Part shown: in pieces, positions 9,872 to 20,512 of the stretch
How the letters are laid out: each line of letters opens with the position of its first letter
Numbering within the stretch: the stretch's first letter is position 1
NCBI RefSeq assembly: GCF_001678475.1
Contig: NZ_JTJR01000025.1
Coordinates: 1 to 64,000 of the forward strand
DNA: 64,000 bases
From: Gallibacterium genomosp. 3
GTDB lineage: Bacteria > Pseudomonadota > Gammaproteobacteria > Enterobacterales > Pasteurellaceae
Reading direction: 5' to 3'
Translations under genes and position numbers: made by a program
Notes under the pieces: generated by a model
Told to the model about the DNA's origin: nothing
The model's input: only the letters and a program-made list of their open reading frames with translations
Databases searched by the model: none

Positions 9872-10690
9872 TTACTGTGGAATACCCCGCAAGTTTTGTT
9901 GGAAATGGAATGGCGGTTGTGAGGTTGGTGCTGGAATATCACTAAACCATAAAATAAATGGCTGGATAAGTTCCGGTGATTGTCCCCAAAGTTGGCTAAT
10001 TTTGACTAATTGAATATCGGCAGGCAAGTTATAAAGTTGTTGTTTTAAGATAGCAACTGTATTTTTACGAGGGTGCCCAATTGCAATTGCAGTGCCATGT
10101 TTTCTTGCATATTGAATCGCTTTTTGAAATTGAGTTAACACGCTGGTATAAGCATTATCATCATCAAGAAAGATGTTTCGTTCTAACACATTAACGCCAT
10201 ACGCTTTGCCAACTTTGTCAGCTACACTGCTTCCAATAGTTTTACTATCTAAAAAAGAGAGACCTCGCTGGGCAAGTTGCTGCATTAATGCTGTCATTAA
10301 TGGCATATTTGAGGTGGCGGCACTTCCCATATGGTTATTCATCCCGATTGCATTCGGTACGATGCGTTGTGCTAATTCAATACGATGGGCAACTTCGGTA
10401 GAAGATAGACCAAGAATTAAACCATTCGGTTCTAGTTTTAAATTTCCTTTTGGCTGCATTGGCATATGGATCAGTGTATCACGTCCTTGTCGTTGAGCTT
10501 GTTCTGCTCTGGCTTTGGCGTGAGGTGCGCTTGGGATAATAGCAACATTGACCGGTAAAGGAAGTGAGAAGATTTCGCTATCTTCATGAACACGATAGCC
10601 AATATCATCAATCACTATTGCTAATTTAGCAGCATGAGCCATTGTGAATAGAGGCAAACATAAAATGATATAGCGTATCCAATTCTTCAT
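9872..10690 (-). CDS. yibQ: Divergent polysaccharide deacetylase family protein YibQ
   Basis: A 272-aa exported protein with a signal peptide (cleavage near residue 20, MAHA). It has a divergent NodB-like fold: AIVIDDIGY near the N-terminus, then HMPMQPKG and IGMNNHMGS. The family is widespread next to envC and its biochemical activity is not settled. It starts 15 bases after the envC stop on the same strand, as in E. coli, which supports a cell-envelope role. Confidence 0.88.
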   Translation of the reverse strand: MKNWIRYIILCLPLFTMAHAAKLAIVIDDIGYRVHEDSEIFSLPLPVNVAIIPSAPHAKARAEQAQRQGRDTLIHMPMQPKGNLKLEPNGLILGLSSTEVAHRIELAQRIVPNAIGMNNHMGSAATSNMPLMTALMQQLAQRGLSFLDSKTIGSSVADKVGKAYGVNVLERNIFLDDDNAYTSVLTQFQKAIQYARKHGTAIAIGHPRKNTVAILKQQLYNLPADIQLVKISQLWGQSPELIQPFILWFSDIPAPTSQPPFHFQQNLRGIPQ

Positions 10691-10705
10691 CGTTATCCTA
10701 CAATA

Positions 10706-11932
10706 TTATCTTAACCAGCGAGCTGGATTGACAGGTTCACCTTGACGGCGAATTTCAAAATAGAGTGCTGTATGGCGACCATCATCACTTTGCCCAACTC
10801 GTGCAATAGTTTCTCCTGCTTGAACCACATCACCGTTTCTGACATTTAATGCACTATTATAACCATAGATACTCATATCACCTTTACCATGGTCGATTAC
10901 AATCACTAAGCCGTAACCTTGTAAACGGTTTGCTAAGATCACTTTACCAGGGGCAATCGCACGTACATTAGCACCTCGATTGGCTTGGATAACAATACCT
11001 TTCCAACGGATTTCACCCATTTGAATTGAACCGAAGCGATTACTTACACGACCAGTAACAGGCATAGCATATTGACGTTTCGCAGACCCTAAACCATTTC
11101 CTCGTCCAATTAGCTGTTGTTCTTTAGCAGTAGGTTGGTAGTCTTGATGTTTCTCTTCAGCCTGTCTTTGTTTCTGCTTTAAATTAGCCAATTCTTGTTG
11201 TTCTTTTTGTTTAGCAGCACGTTCTGCGGCAATAATTTCTTGGCGTAGTCTGTTTTCATTTTCTTTCAACCGAGCGAGCTTATCTTGGTTAACTGCAATA
11301 CTTTGATTAAGTTGGGCCAACGTTGATTGATGTTCATTTTTTACTTTTTGTAATGCTCGTTGCTGTTGTCGTTGTTGGGCAATTTGTTGCTGCTGTTGTT
11401 GCTGTTGTTCTTTAACTAATTGTTGTTGCTGTTTAAGTTGTTGTTGAGTTTGTTTGAGTTCTTGAATCAAAGCCATTTTTTGTTGATTGAAATACTTGTA
11501 GTAAGTATTTAGGCGATCACTATTTCTGGCATCTTCAGAAAACATTTTTTCTAAATCATGTTGTTGTAAATTTTGACGATAAGCAGAATCTAACAACTGT
11601 TCTAGTTGTTTCTTTTGTGTTTTTTCTTGTTGTTGTAATTGCCGAATTTGTTTTTGTGTTGATTGAATATCTTTGTTTAAGTTTTTTAACTCATCTTGGC
11701 TTTGTTGTAATTGGTTACTAATATGCTCAATTTTTTGTTCTTGTTGTTTTAACTGAGTTTGTAATTGGCTTTTCTCTTGTTGTTGCTGAGCTATTTTGTG
11801 TTCTTGTTGTTTTATTTGTTGTTGAATATCTTGCAGATCGTTAGCCGCATAAGCAGTCACTGCAGCTACGAATAAAGCACTATTTCGTAGTAAAGCAAAA
11901 GATTTACGCCATAAAAAAACAAATTTAGCCAT
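10706..11932 (-). CDS. envC: Murein hydrolase activator EnvC
   Basis: A 408-aa periplasmic activator of division amidases, recruited by FtsEX. A signal-like N-terminus is followed by a long glutamine-rich coiled coil (about residues 30-270) and a C-terminal LytM domain. The domain is of the degenerate, non-catalytic EnvC type (RWKGIVI, GYGLVIVIDHGKGDMSIYGYN, LYFEIRRQG), matching E. coli EnvC. The coiled coil contains a run of eight Gln encoded by CAA/CAG triplets near 11380-11410, a potentially unstable in-frame repeat. Confidence 0.93.
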   Translation of the reverse strand: MAKFVFLWRKSFALLRNSALFVAAVTAYAANDLQDIQQQIKQQEHKIAQQQQEKSQLQTQLKQQEQKIEHISNQLQQSQDELKNLNKDIQSTQKQIRQLQQQEKTQKKQLEQLLDSAYRQNLQQHDLEKMFSEDARNSDRLNTYYKYFNQQKMALIQELKQTQQQLKQQQQLVKEQQQQQQQQIAQQRQQQRALQKVKNEHQSTLAQLNQSIAVNQDKLARLKENENRLRQEIIAAERAAKQKEQQELANLKQKQRQAEEKHQDYQPTAKEQQLIGRGNGLGSAKRQYAMPVTGRVSNRFGSIQMGEIRWKGIVIQANRGANVRAIAPGKVILANRLQGYGLVIVIDHGKGDMSIYGYNSALNVRNGDVVQAGETIARVGQSDDGRHTALYFEIRRQGEPVNPARWLR

Positions 11933-12101
11933 AACGAATAAACGATCTCGTAGGAAAAACAGAACAATTCTGTATTATTTTAGAGTTTTTTTTGCTAAAG
12001 ATCAGCAATTCCAATAAAAGCGGAGCTGTTCTATTTTAAAAAGCAGCAAATTTTGTTATAAAAGGCGCAGTTTTTTTGATCTAATTTTTAGGAGAGTAAT
12101 T

Positions 12102-12785
12102 ATGCAATTAGTGTTTATTCGTCATGGGTTAAGTGAGTGGAATGCATTGAATCTTTTCACTGGCTGGCGTGATGTTAACTTAAGTGAAAAAGGTGTTGAA
12201 GAAGCAAAAGCAGCAGGTCGTAAATTAAAAGAAGCTGGTTTTGAATTTGATATCGCATTCACTTCAGTATTAACCCGTGCGATTAAAACTTGTAACCTTG
12301 TGTTAGAAGAATCAAACCAATTATGGGTACCACAAATTAAAACTTGGCGTTTAAATGAACGTCATTATGGTGGTTTACAAGGTTTAAATAAAAAAGAAGC
12401 TGCAGAACAACATGGCGATGAACAAGTTCATATCTGGCGTCGTTCTTATGATGTATTACCACCAGCATTAGCAAAAGATGATCCAAATTCAGCACACAAT
12501 GATCGTCGTTATAAACATTTACCAGCTGATGTTGTACCAGACTGCGAAAACTTAAAAGTAACTTTAGATCGTGTATTACCTTTCTGGGAAGATCAAATTG
12601 CACCAGCACTTTTATCAGGTAAAAGAGTGTTAGTTGCTGCTCACGGTAACTCACTTCGTGCGTTAGCAAAACACATTGAAGGTATCTCTGATGAAGGAAT
12701 CATGGATCTTGAAATCCCAACAGGTCAACCATTAGTATATGAATTAAGTGATGATCTAAAAGTTGTTAAAAAATACTATCTTTAA
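12102..12785 (+). CDS. gpmA: 2,3-bisphosphoglycerate-dependent phosphoglycerate mutase
   Basis: A 227-aa glycolytic enzyme interconverting 3- and 2-phosphoglycerate. It has the histidine phosphatase signature at residues 7-13 (IRHGLSE, where many homologues have RHGES), a second catalytic His in [11 protein letters not shown], and the [11 protein letters not shown] active-site segment. The length is that of cofactor-dependent mutases. Strong ribosome site AGGAG before the ATG. It is divergent from envC and followed by its own terminator. Confidence 0.97.
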   Translation: MQLVFIRHGLSEWNALNLFTGWRDVNLSEKGVEEAKAAGRKLKEAGFEFDIAFTSVLTRAIKTCNLVLEESNQLWVPQIKTWRLNERHYGGLQGLNKKEAAEQHGDEQVHIWRRSYDVLPPALAKDDPNSAHNDRRYKHLPADVVPDCENLKVTLDRVLPFWEDQIAPALLSGKRVLVAAHGNSLRALAKHIEGISDEGIMDLEIPTGQPLVYELSDDLKVVKKYYL

Positions 12786-12803
12786 TCACTAACTGAATAG
12801 AAG

Positions 12804-12842
12804 AAGCACTTTTCTGTATGAGCAGAAAGGTGCTTTCTTTTA
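12804..12842 (+). terminator. Rho-independent terminator after gpmA
   Basis: A stem of about 14 bp (GAAGCACTTTTCTG / CAGAAAGGTGCTTTC, with one G-U pair) and a short loop followed by TTTCTTTT lies 19 bases after the gpmA stop. Confidence 0.85.
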
Positions 12843-12945
12843 TCTGTATTTTGTTAAGAAAAATAAAGGTTTCGATTGTTTAGCTCTATTGAGAAAGGTT
12901 ATACTTATCCGACTTTTGACTAGTATTTAAGAAGAGATTAAATAA

Positions 12946-13389
12946 ATGGAAGAATTTATGCCGAAAGCGATCGCATTTGCCTCACAACATACAGTGATGG
13001 TAGTTGCGTGGATTGTTGTTTTTGTTGGAACAATTTATGTGTTTGTGAAAAGTGCTGTTTCTGGTTCGAAAGAGATCGAGCAAGCACAATTATCACGATT
13101 AGTTAATAAAGAAAATGCGGTAATCGTTGATTTGCGTAGTTCCGAAGAGTTTTTACGTGGTCATATCGCAGGAAGTCAAAATATCTTACCAAGAGATATT
13201 AAAGAGAAAAATCTTGGTAAATTAGAACAATATAAAGATAGTCCGGTGATTGTTGTTTGTGCCTCAGGAATGACTTCACGTGGTTCTGCAGAACAACTTT
13301 ATAAACAAGGGTTTAAACAAGTTTATTCATTAAAAGAGGGTATTCAAGGTTGGAAAGCCGCAAATTTACCTCTTGTTAAGAAAAGCTAA
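12946..13389 (+). CDS. yibN: Rhodanese-like membrane-anchored protein YibN
   Basis: A 147-aa protein with one N-terminal membrane segment (about residues 15-36) and a single rhodanese domain. The catalytic-loop Cys is in VVCASGMTSRG. The family probably transfers sulfur, but the physiological partner is unknown. It sits directly before secB as in E. coli, except that the usual intervening grxC is absent here. An in-frame ATG four codons downstream is an alternative start. Confidence 0.88.
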   Translation: MEEFMPKAIAFASQHTVMVVAWIVVFVGTIYVFVKSAVSGSKEIEQAQLSRLVNKENAVIVDLRSSEEFLRGHIAGSQNILPRDIKEKNLGKLEQYKDSPVIVVCASGMTSRGSAEQLYKQGFKQVYSLKEGIQGWKAANLPLVKKS

Positions 13390-13413
13390 CATAATCAAAG
13401 AAGGAAATTAACC

Positions 13414-13938
13414 ATGGCAGAAGAAAACAAACCAGCAGATGAGCAACAACCAGCAAGCGAAGAACAACAAGCGCAACCTGTGTTGCAGATTCAACGTATC
13501 TATGTAAAAGATATTTCTTTTGAAGCTCCAAATTTACCTCATCTTTTTCAACAAGAGTGGAAACCGGTTTTAAATTTTGATCTTGATACTGAAACAACTG
13601 CATTAGCAGAAGGATTATATGAAGTTGTTCTTCATGTATCAGTAGAAACTAAATTAGAAGGTAGCGATACTGTTGCATTTATTTGTGAAGTAAAACAAGC
13701 GGGTATCTTTGCGATTAGTGGTTTAGAAGAAATGCAGTTAGCACACGCATTAACTTCTCAATGTCCAAATATGTTATTCCCATATGTCCGTGAATTAGTG
13801 GCGAATTTAGTAAATCGTGGAACTTTCCCAGCATTAAATCTTGCGCCAGTAAACTTTGATGCATTATTTATTGAATATTTACAACGCCAACAACAAGCAG
13901 AACAAGCTGAACAAGAAGCACCTGCAACAGTAAATTAA
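13414..13938 (+). CDS. secB: Protein-export chaperone SecB
   Basis: A 174-aa cytosolic chaperone that forms tetramers and delivers unfolded preproteins to SecA. Typical SecB elements are visible: [28 protein letters not shown], and [23 protein letters not shown] written here in part. The N-terminal 25 residues are acidic and Gln-rich, as is the C-terminal tail. It lies 24 bases after yibN, with AGGAAA before the ATG. Confidence 0.97.
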   Translation: MAEENKPADEQQPASEEQQAQPVLQIQRIYVKDISFEAPNLPHLFQQEWKPVLNFDLDTETTALAEGLYEVVLHVSVETKLEGSDTVAFICEVKQAGIFAISGLEEMQLAHALTSQCPNMLFPYVRELVANLVNRGTFPALNLAPVNFDALFIEYLQRQQQAEQAEQEAPATVN

Positions 13939-13950
13939 TAATTAGTTAAT

Positions 13951-13976
13951 AAAAGCATCTTTTCGAAGATGCTTTT
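13951..13976 (+). terminator. Rho-independent terminator after secB
   Basis: AAAAGCATCTT / AAGATGCTTTT form a perfect stem around a TTCG loop, followed by a short T-rich stretch. gpsA and cysE may therefore also have their own promoter. Confidence 0.8.
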
Positions 13977-14060
13977 ATCTCCTTTTTTGTAAAATTTTCT
14001 TGCAATCCTCTCTCTTTCGTCTATTTTCCTTTAATTAAGAGAACAAATGTTAAGGTGATT

Positions 14061-15068
14061 ATGATGACACATTTCCCACCAATAACTGTTATTGGTGCCG
14101 GTTCATATGGCACAGCATTAGCTATCGCATTGTCGAGAAATGGTTTTCCGACAATTCTTTGGGGACGTAATAAAGCTGAAATGGAACAGATGGCAACGCA
14201 ACGACAAAATAGTCGTTTTCTACCAGGGGTAACATTTCCGGATGCATTACAGTTAGAAAGTGATTTAAATACTGCGATCAAGGCTGCACGTGATATTTTA
14301 TTAGTGGTACCTAGCCATGTGTTTGCAGAAGTATTGCAACAAATTAAACCATTTTTATTACCAACACACCGTATTATCTGGGCAAGTAAAGGGTTAGAAC
14401 ACGAAAGTGGACGATTATTACATCAAGTAGCAGAAGAGATTATTGGCAAGCATTATCCATTAGCGGTGTTATCTGGGCCAACGTTTGCGAAAGAGCTAGC
14501 AGCAGGGTTGCCGACAGCGATTGTACTTTCTTCTTCTAATACTAAATTTGCACAGGAACTCCAAGAAAGAATCCATTGCAGTAAACATTTCCGCGTCTAT
14601 TTAAATAGCGATATGATTGGAGTGCAATTAGGTGGAGCGATTAAAAATGTAATTGCGATTGGTGCTGGTGTTTCTGATGGGATTGGTTATGGTGCAAATG
14701 CACGCACTGCATTGATTACCCGAGGATTAGCTGAAATTTCTCGCTTAGGGGCTTCCTTAGGCGCAGAACCACAAACATTTATGGGAATGGCAGGATTAGG
14801 CGATTTAGTTTTGACTTGTACGGATGATCAATCACGTAATCGCCGTTTTGGGATGATGATTGGTAAAGGATATAGTGTGGAACAAGCGATGCAAGAGATT
14901 GGACAAGTGGTTGAGGGGTATTACAATACGCAAGAAGCCTATCGTTTAGCCCAACAACAGCAAGTTGAAATGCCAATTGTTGAGCAAATTTATCAAATGT
15001 TATTTTGTGGTTTAACGGCCACTGAAGCGGCAAGAAGTTTACTTGCACGAGAAAAGAAAAGTGAGTAG
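14061..15068 (+). CDS. gpsA: Glycerol-3-phosphate dehydrogenase [NAD(P)+]
   Basis: Reduces dihydroxyacetone phosphate to sn-glycerol 3-phosphate for phospholipid synthesis. It has an N-terminal Rossmann motif ([12 protein letters not shown]), the catalytic Lys in [13 protein letters not shown], and a GLGDLVLTC segment. Three starts are close together: GTG 14055, ATG 14061 and ATG 14064. AAGG at 14052-14055 fits either ATG, and I chose the first. cysE follows by 8 bases. Confidence 0.95.
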   Translation: MMTHFPPITVIGAGSYGTALAIALSRNGFPTILWGRNKAEMEQMATQRQNSRFLPGVTFPDALQLESDLNTAIKAARDILLVVPSHVFAEVLQQIKPFLLPTHRIIWASKGLEHESGRLLHQVAEEIIGKHYPLAVLSGPTFAKELAAGLPTAIVLSSSNTKFAQELQERIHCSKHFRVYLNSDMIGVQLGGAIKNVIAIGAGVSDGIGYGANARTALITRGLAEISRLGASLGAEPQTFMGMAGLGDLVLTCTDDQSRNRRFGMMIGKGYSVEQAMQEIGQVVEGYYNTQEAYRLAQQQQVEMPIVEQIYQMLFCGLTATEAARSLLAREKKSE

Positions 15069-15076
15069 GAGCAGTT

Positions 15077-15865
15077 ATGTCAGCGTTATTGCAACGAATT
15101 TGGCAAAGTATTCGTGAAGAAGCAGGATTATTAGTTGAGCAAGAACCTTCATTAGCCAGTTTTTTCCATTCAACTATTTTGGCACATCAACATCTTGGTA
15201 CAGCACTAAGCTATATATTAGCGAATAAATTATCTAGCTCTACGATGCCGGCGATTTCTTTACGTGAAATTATTGATGAGGTGTATCACCATAATCCTAA
15301 AATTATTGAAAGTGCGGCATATGATATTGAAGCTGTACGTGTTCGAGATCCCGCAGTTGAGTTATATTCAACCCCTTTACTTTATTTAAAAGGATTCCAT
15401 GCGTTGCAAAGCTATCGGATTACCCACTGTTTATGGCAGCAAGGTCGTAAAGCATTGGCCATTTATTTGCAAAACCAAATTTCAGTCGCATTTGATGTAG
15501 ATATTCATCCAGCAGCAAAAATTGGTTGTGGCATTATGTTAGACCATGCAACAGGTATTGTGATTGGGGAAACTTCGGTGGTGGAAAATGATGTGTCTAT
15601 CTTACAAGATGTTACATTAGGTGGAACTGGGAAAGAAGTGGGGGATCGCCATCCAAAAGTTCGCCGTGGCGTGATGATTGGAGCCGGTGCAAAAATTCTA
15701 GGTAATATTGAAGTAGGGGCTTATGCCAAAATTGGTGCTTGCTCAGTGGTATTACACTCTGTACCAGAATATTCAACAGTGGCTGGTGTGCCAGCAAAAT
15801 TGATTAGTCAAGATAAAAAGGCTAAACCAGCCCTAGAGATGAACCAATATTTTACTTGTGAATAA
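15077..15865 (+). CDS. cysE: Serine O-acetyltransferase
   Basis: A 262-aa cytoplasmic enzyme making O-acetylserine for cysteine biosynthesis. It has an N-terminal helical domain and a C-terminal left-handed beta-helix with hexapeptide repeats. Active-site segments visible are DIHPAAKIGCG, MLDHATGIVIGE, and GGTGKEVGDRHPKV. Paired with gpsA as in other gammaproteobacteria. Confidence 0.96.
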   Translation: MSALLQRIWQSIREEAGLLVEQEPSLASFFHSTILAHQHLGTALSYILANKLSSSTMPAISLREIIDEVYHHNPKIIESAAYDIEAVRVRDPAVELYSTPLLYLKGFHALQSYRITHCLWQQGRKALAIYLQNQISVAFDVDIHPAAKIGCGIMLDHATGIVIGETSVVENDVSILQDVTLGGTGKEVGDRHPKVRRGVMIGAGAKILGNIEVGAYAKIGACSVVLHSVPEYSTVAGVPAKLISQDKKAKPALEMNQYFTCE

Positions 15866-15903
15866 AATTCACAATCTATTTGTTTTAAATCAAGGAGTTA
15901 TCA

Positions 15904-18270
15904 ATGCAGTATCAAGATCCTCACTATGCGGAAGAAGTTGAAAAATATGGCAATCCGATCCCAAGCCGTGAGTTGATCCTCACTGTTATCCGAGATCACA
16001 ATGCCCCAATGAGTCGGGAAGAGCTATTACAGATTTTAGAAATTAGCGATCCAGAATTACAAGAAGCGATGCGTCGTCGCTTACGTGCGATGGAAAATGA
16101 TGGGCAGCTTGTATTTACTAAAAGAAAGCGTTATGCGCTGCCAGAGAGATTGGATTTATTAAAAGGCACAGTCATTGGGCATAAAGATGGTTATGGTTTT
16201 TTACAAGTAGATGGCACAAAAGACGACTGGTTCATTCCTAATAGTCAGATGCAAAAAGTGTTGCATGATGATTATGTGTTAGCACAACCAAATGGTGTCG
16301 ATCGCCGTGGTCGTAAAGAAGTACGCATTGTTCGTGTATTAGAAAGACGTAAAAAACAGATCGTAGGGCGTTTTTTCCTTGAAGATGGTATCGGTTATGT
16401 GGTGCCAGATGATAGCCGAATTAACCACGATATTGTGATCCCTAATGAATTCCGAGCTGGAGCTCGTATGGGACAAGTTGTGGTAGTGGAATTAAAGAGT
16501 AAAGAAACTGGCTTTTCACGTTTAACAGGACGTATCACCGAAGTATTAGGGGAAAATATGGTGAAGGGCATGGAGGTAGAAATTGCGATTCGCAATTATG
16601 ATATACCTCATGTTTGGCCTGACGCGGTGAAAACACAAATTGCTGATTTGAAAGAAACGGTTGCCGAAAAAGATAAACAAGGACGAGTTGATTTACGCGA
16701 TTTGCCTTTAGTGACGATTGATGGCGAAGATGCGCGTGATTTTGATGACGCCGTATTTTGTCAAAAACGTGAAAAAGGTGGTTGGACATTATGGGTAGCG
16801 ATTGCTGATGTAAGTTATTATGTACGACCGCATACACCATTAGATCAAGAAGCTCGCCAACGTGGTAATTCAGTGTATTTCCCAAGTCGGGTTGTGCCAA
16901 TGTTGCCAGAAGTTTTATCCAATGGCTTATGCTCATTAAACCCACAAGTTGATCGACTTTGTATGGTGTGTGAAATTCAGCTTTCTGCGGCAGGAAAAAT
17001 TCAGCAATATCAATTTTATGAAGCGGTGATGAATTCTCATGCTCGGTTGACATACAGTAAAGTGTGGCGGATCTTGCAAGGTGATGAAGAGCTTAGCGAA
17101 CGTTATCAAGCGTTAGTCCCTAATTTACAAGAGCTATATGCGATGTTTAAAGTATTGCTGTCAGCACGGCATAAACGTGGGGCGATTGATTTTGAAACGA
17201 TTGAAACAAAATTTATTTTTAATGATTTAGGTAAAATTGATCGGATAGAGCCTGTTGAACGTAATGATGCGCATAAAATTATTGAAGAGTGTATGATTCT
17301 TGCTAATATTTGTGCCGCTCATTTTATGGAACGTCATCAAGAGCCATCACTCTTCCGAATCCATGCCTTGCCGAGCGAGGAAAAATTGACATCATTCCGT
17401 ACTTTCTTACGTGAGTGTGGTTTGACTTTGGAAGGGGGGTTGAAACCAACACCAGCGGATTATGCAAAATTAATGGAACAAGTTAAAGAGCGTCCTGATA
17501 AAGAGTTAATCCAAATGATGTTACTGCGTTCGTTAAGCCAGGCAGTTTATAGTGGTGATAATATTGGGCATTTTGGTTTAGCCTTGACAGAATATGCGCA
17601 TTTTACTTCGCCAATTCGCCGTTATCCGGATCTTTCGTTACATCGTGGGATTAAGTATTTATTGGCAAAAGAAAAAGGGGCGACAAAACGAACAACACAA
17701 GGTGGCGGCTATCATTACACATTAGATGAAATTGATCTGTTAGGTGATCATTGTTCAATGACAGAACGTAGAGCTGATGATGCAACTAGAGATGTGGCAG
17801 ATTGGTTTAAATGTGAATTTATGCAGGATCATGTTGGCGAAGTATTTGAAGGAACAATTTCTAGTGTCACTGGTTTTGGTTTCTTTGTGCGTTTAGATAC
17901 GCTGTTTATTGATGGGTTAGTTCATATTTCAACATTAGATAATGATTATTATCGATTTGATCCAAGCGGTCAGCGTTTAATTGGTGAAAATGGTGGCGTG
18001 TTATATCGGATTGGCGATAAGGTTACTGTCCGTGTTGAAGCAGTAAGTTTAGAAGAAAAAACAGTTGATTTTTCTCTGGTGGCGACTACTCGTCAGCCTA
18101 GACGTTTAGGTAAAACGGAAAAAGATCGCTTATTGAAAAATATGCGTTATGCCGAAAGTTTACAGAAACGTTTACGTAAACAAGCCAATATAGATGAGAA
18201 AAAGTGCAAAGAGAAAAAGAAGACAAGTAGTAAGAAAAAAGTAAAAAAAAATAAGAGAAGGAATAGATAA
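15904..18270 (+). CDS. rnr: Ribonuclease R
   Basis: A 788-aa processive 3'-5' exoribonuclease. Domain order is an N-terminal helix-turn-helix-like segment, cold-shock domains ([13 protein letters not shown]), the RNB catalytic domain with the acidic cluster [13 protein letters not shown], an S1 domain ([16 protein letters not shown]), and a Lys-rich tail. AAGGAG precedes the ATG. In related genomes rnr is followed by rlmB; here a glycosyltransferase gene lies between them. Confidence 0.96.
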   Translation: MQYQDPHYAEEVEKYGNPIPSRELILTVIRDHNAPMSREELLQILEISDPELQEAMRRRLRAMENDGQLVFTKRKRYALPERLDLLKGTVIGHKDGYGFLQVDGTKDDWFIPNSQMQKVLHDDYVLAQPNGVDRRGRKEVRIVRVLERRKKQIVGRFFLEDGIGYVVPDDSRINHDIVIPNEFRAGARMGQVVVVELKSKETGFSRLTGRITEVLGENMVKGMEVEIAIRNYDIPHVWPDAVKTQIADLKETVAEKDKQGRVDLRDLPLVTIDGEDARDFDDAVFCQKREKGGWTLWVAIADVSYYVRPHTPLDQEARQRGNSVYFPSRVVPMLPEVLSNGLCSLNPQVDRLCMVCEIQLSAAGKIQQYQFYEAVMNSHARLTYSKVWRILQGDEELSERYQALVPNLQELYAMFKVLLSARHKRGAIDFETIETKFIFNDLGKIDRIEPVERNDAHKIIEECMILANICAAHFMERHQEPSLFRIHALPSEEKLTSFRTFLRECGLTLEGGLKPTPADYAKLMEQVKERPDKELIQMMLLRSLSQAVYSGDNIGHFGLALTEYAHFTSPIRRYPDLSLHRGIKYLLAKEKGATKRTTQGGGYHYTLDEIDLLGDHCSMTERRADDATRDVADWFKCEFMQDHVGEVFEGTISSVTGFGFFVRLDTLFIDGLVHISTLDNDYYRFDPSGQRLIGENGGVLYRIGDKVTVRVEAVSLEEKTVDFSLVATTRQPRRLGKTEKDRLLKNMRYAESLQKRLRKQANIDEKKCKEKKKTSSKKKVKKNKRRNR

Positions 18271-18272
18271 TA

Positions 18273-19139
18273 ATGAATTTAGTTTTACTTTCTTTTGGAA
18301 CAAAGATTGAGAACCACTATCAGGCTGCTTTTTCTATATTAAGTTTTTTAGCAAAAAAGGCTGTTGAGCGAGTAATTGTTGTCACTGATAACCCTTATTT
18401 TTATCGAATTTTTAATGATCGAGTTGAGATTATTGATGTTAATGAAGAGCAGTTTCAGTTATGGAAAGGGGAGTTTGATTTCTTTTGGCGTATAAAAATT
18501 AAAGTATTAGAAACTGTGATTAATGAATATCCAGAAACAGATCTGTTATATGTTGATTCAGATACATTTTTATTTGGAGATATTGAACAGATTAAGAATG
18601 GTTTTTCTCAAGGTTATAGTTTTATGCACTTAGAGGAAGAATTATTGGTTGAAGGAAAAAGTAAGACAGTCCGAAATATGTGGAAAGTTTTATAAAATAA
18701 AGTATTTAGTGGAATAGAAGTTAATGTAAATAGTGCAATGTGGAATGCCGGTGTAATTGGTATAGCAAAACAGGATACAAAAAGATTTATTGATTTATCA
18801 TTATCTATTTGTGATGAAATTTGTGCTACACAATGTCCTCGACGTTTAGTGGAACAGTTTTCTTTTTCTATGGCACTTAATAGTGAAGGTAAATTACAAT
18901 CTTGTAATCATATTATTGGGCATTATTGGGGAAATAAAACTGAATGGAATGAATTTATAGCGAGATTCTTTACTTCCATTTTATTAAAAAATTTAGATTA
19001 TGCGTCTATGATAATTGAGTTTCAGAAACTCAATTTAAAGCACATACCGATTATAAAAAAATATGGAAGTACTTCGATACGTTTACATAGTTTAATTGAT
19101 AAAATTATATCCCCTAAAGAAATTGTATTTTTAGACTAA
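18273..19139 (+). pseudogene. GT-A-type glycosyltransferase, split by an in-frame TAA
   Basis: One frame of 289 codons is interrupted at 18693-18695 (TAA, codon 141). Both halves continue in the same frame, so a single substitution could restore a protein of about 288 aa. The first half has a nucleotide-diphospho-sugar transferase look, with a DxD motif in LLYVDSDTFLFG. The second half has MWNAGVIGI and a C-terminal helical region. It starts 2 bases after rnr, ends 3 bases before rlmB, and is more AT-rich than either, so it looks like an insertion into an rnr-rlmB pair. The acceptor sugar is unknown. The second half may be re-initiated at 18738, but would lack the DxD half. Confidence 0.78.
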
Positions 19140-19142
19140 ATT

Positions 19143-19889
19143 ATGAGTGAGCAAATTTATGGTATTCATGCGGTGTCAGCGGTTGTAGCAACGGCACCGG
19201 AACGATTAATTGAAGTAATGGTACTGAAAGGGCGTGAGGACAAACGTCTATTGCCTTTGTTGGATGAATTATCCCAATTAGGAATTTCAGTACAATATTT
19301 AACACGTCAAGCACTAGATAAAAAAGCCAATGGTGAAGTTCATCAAGGGATTATTGCAAGAGTACAAGCACCAAAAGAATGTACAGAGAATGATCTGTAT
19401 GGGTTATTAAATCATAAAAAACAGCCGTTATTATTAGTATTGGATGGGATTACAGATCCGCATAATCTTGGTGCTTGTTTACGTACAGCAGATGCAGCTA
19501 GTGTTGATGCGGTGATTGTACCAAGAGATAAATCAGCACAATTAACTTCTGTGGCAAGAAAAGTGGCTTGTGGCGCAGCTGAGGTAGTACCACTGATTCG
19601 TGTAACTAATCTCTCGCGCACACTAAAAACATTGCAAGATGATTATAATGTTTGGGTAGTGGGCACAGCTGGAGAAGCGGATAGTTCAATCTATCAAGCT
19701 AAGTTAACAGGTGCTATTGCATTAGTCATGGGCGCTGAAGGAGATGGTATGCGCCGTTTAACACGAGAACATTGTGATCAATTAGTCAGTATCCCAATGC
19801 AAGGTTCGGTATCGTCATTAAATGTTTCGGTGGCGACAGGTGTTTGTTTATTTGAAATTGTAAGACAGAAATTAGCTTCAATGGATTAA
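19143..19889 (+). CDS. rlmB: 23S rRNA (guanosine(2251)-2'-O)-methyltransferase
   Basis: A 248-aa SpoU/TrmH-family methyltransferase modifying G2251 in the ribosomal P-loop. All three family motifs are visible: [25 protein letters not shown] and [18 protein letters not shown], the last forming the trefoil knot. No clear ribosome site of its own is visible, so translation may be coupled to the upstream gene, where the nonsense codon could matter. Confidence 0.95.
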   Translation: MSEQIYGIHAVSAVVATAPERLIEVMVLKGREDKRLLPLLDELSQLGISVQYLTRQALDKKANGEVHQGIIARVQAPKECTENDLYGLLNHKKQPLLLVLDGITDPHNLGACLRTADAASVDAVIVPRDKSAQLTSVARKVACGAAEVVPLIRVTNLSRTLKTLQDDYNVWVVGTAGEADSSIYQAKLTGAIALVMGAEGDGMRRLTREHCDQLVSIPMQGSVSSLNVSVATGVCLFEIVRQKLASMD

Positions 19890-19892
19890 TTT

Positions 19893-20462
19893 ATGTTAAA
19901 AAAACTTTTTTTCTCAACTTCAATCCTTTTATTAGTCGGTTGTGCCTCACAAGATATGGATTCTTATCCAGCAGAATATGCGAATGCTGATTATGAATTA
20001 AGTAATGAAGATGCACAACGTTGGGTAATTGCAAGTCATCAAGCAGAGCAGTGTATCTATCCGAATTTAACTCGGATTCAGCAAGAACATTTTTCAAAAG
20101 AAGATGCTTATATTCATTCACAATATGTATTTTTCTATCCATTAGAAAGCATTATTGGCACTGAATATGTCAAAATGATTCAAGCAGATGAAAAATCAAT
20201 GGGGTATGCGCAATTTCAATTTAAGAAATTTAAAGATACACCATTTGAGCCAATGCCAGCGGCAGATTGTGCTACTTTACGCATTAAAGCACGCGATGAT
20301 TTAAAAGTGGTCAAAGGGCAATATCAAAGTGGTATGGCTGTTGATGAAGCGAAGAATAATGCCTCAAGTGATAGCAAGAAAAATCCAGATGGTATTGCGA
20401 CTAATGAGAATAAATTCTTCTTTGATATTATCAAATGGGGTTCAGCATTATTATTGCTTTAA
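19893..20462 (+). CDS. Putative lipoprotein of unknown function
   Basis: A 189-aa exported protein with a lipobox (LLVGC, Cys at residue 17) and a short signal peptide, so probably a lipid-anchored envelope protein. It has no motif I can name. It resembles small Pasteurellaceae lipoproteins annotated only as domains of unknown function. The C-terminus ends in a hydrophobic stretch ([11 protein letters not shown]). It follows rlmB by 3 bases and is followed by a terminator, so it ends this operon. Confidence 0.75.
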   Translation: MLKKLFFSTSILLLVGCASQDMDSYPAEYANADYELSNEDAQRWVIASHQAEQCIYPNLTRIQQEHFSKEDAYIHSQYVFFYPLESIIGTEYVKMIQADEKSMGYAQFQFKKFKDTPFEPMPAADCATLRIKARDDLKVVKGQYQSGMAVDEAKNNASSDSKKNPDGIATNENKFFFDIIKWGSALLLL

Positions 20463-20481
20463 GCCATTGTATAGAAAAATT

Positions 20482-20509
20482 GGGCTGATTGGATAATCAG
20501 CCCTTTTTT
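20482..20509. terminator. Terminator between convergent genes
   Basis: GGGCTGATT / AATCAGCCC stem with a GGAT loop and a T6 run on the plus strand; A-rich on the other side. It lies between the convergent lipoprotein and HlyD-like genes. Confidence 0.85.
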
Positions 20510-20512
20510 GTA

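Noticed and set aside
12337-12669. Long antisense ORF opposite gpmA
   Set aside because: It lies wholly within a conserved glycolytic gene and has no motif or ribosome site; a shadow of codon bias.
18738-19139. Second half of the broken glycosyltransferase as an independent gene
   Set aside because: It is in exactly the same frame as the first half, lacks a good ribosome site, and does not contain the DxD part.
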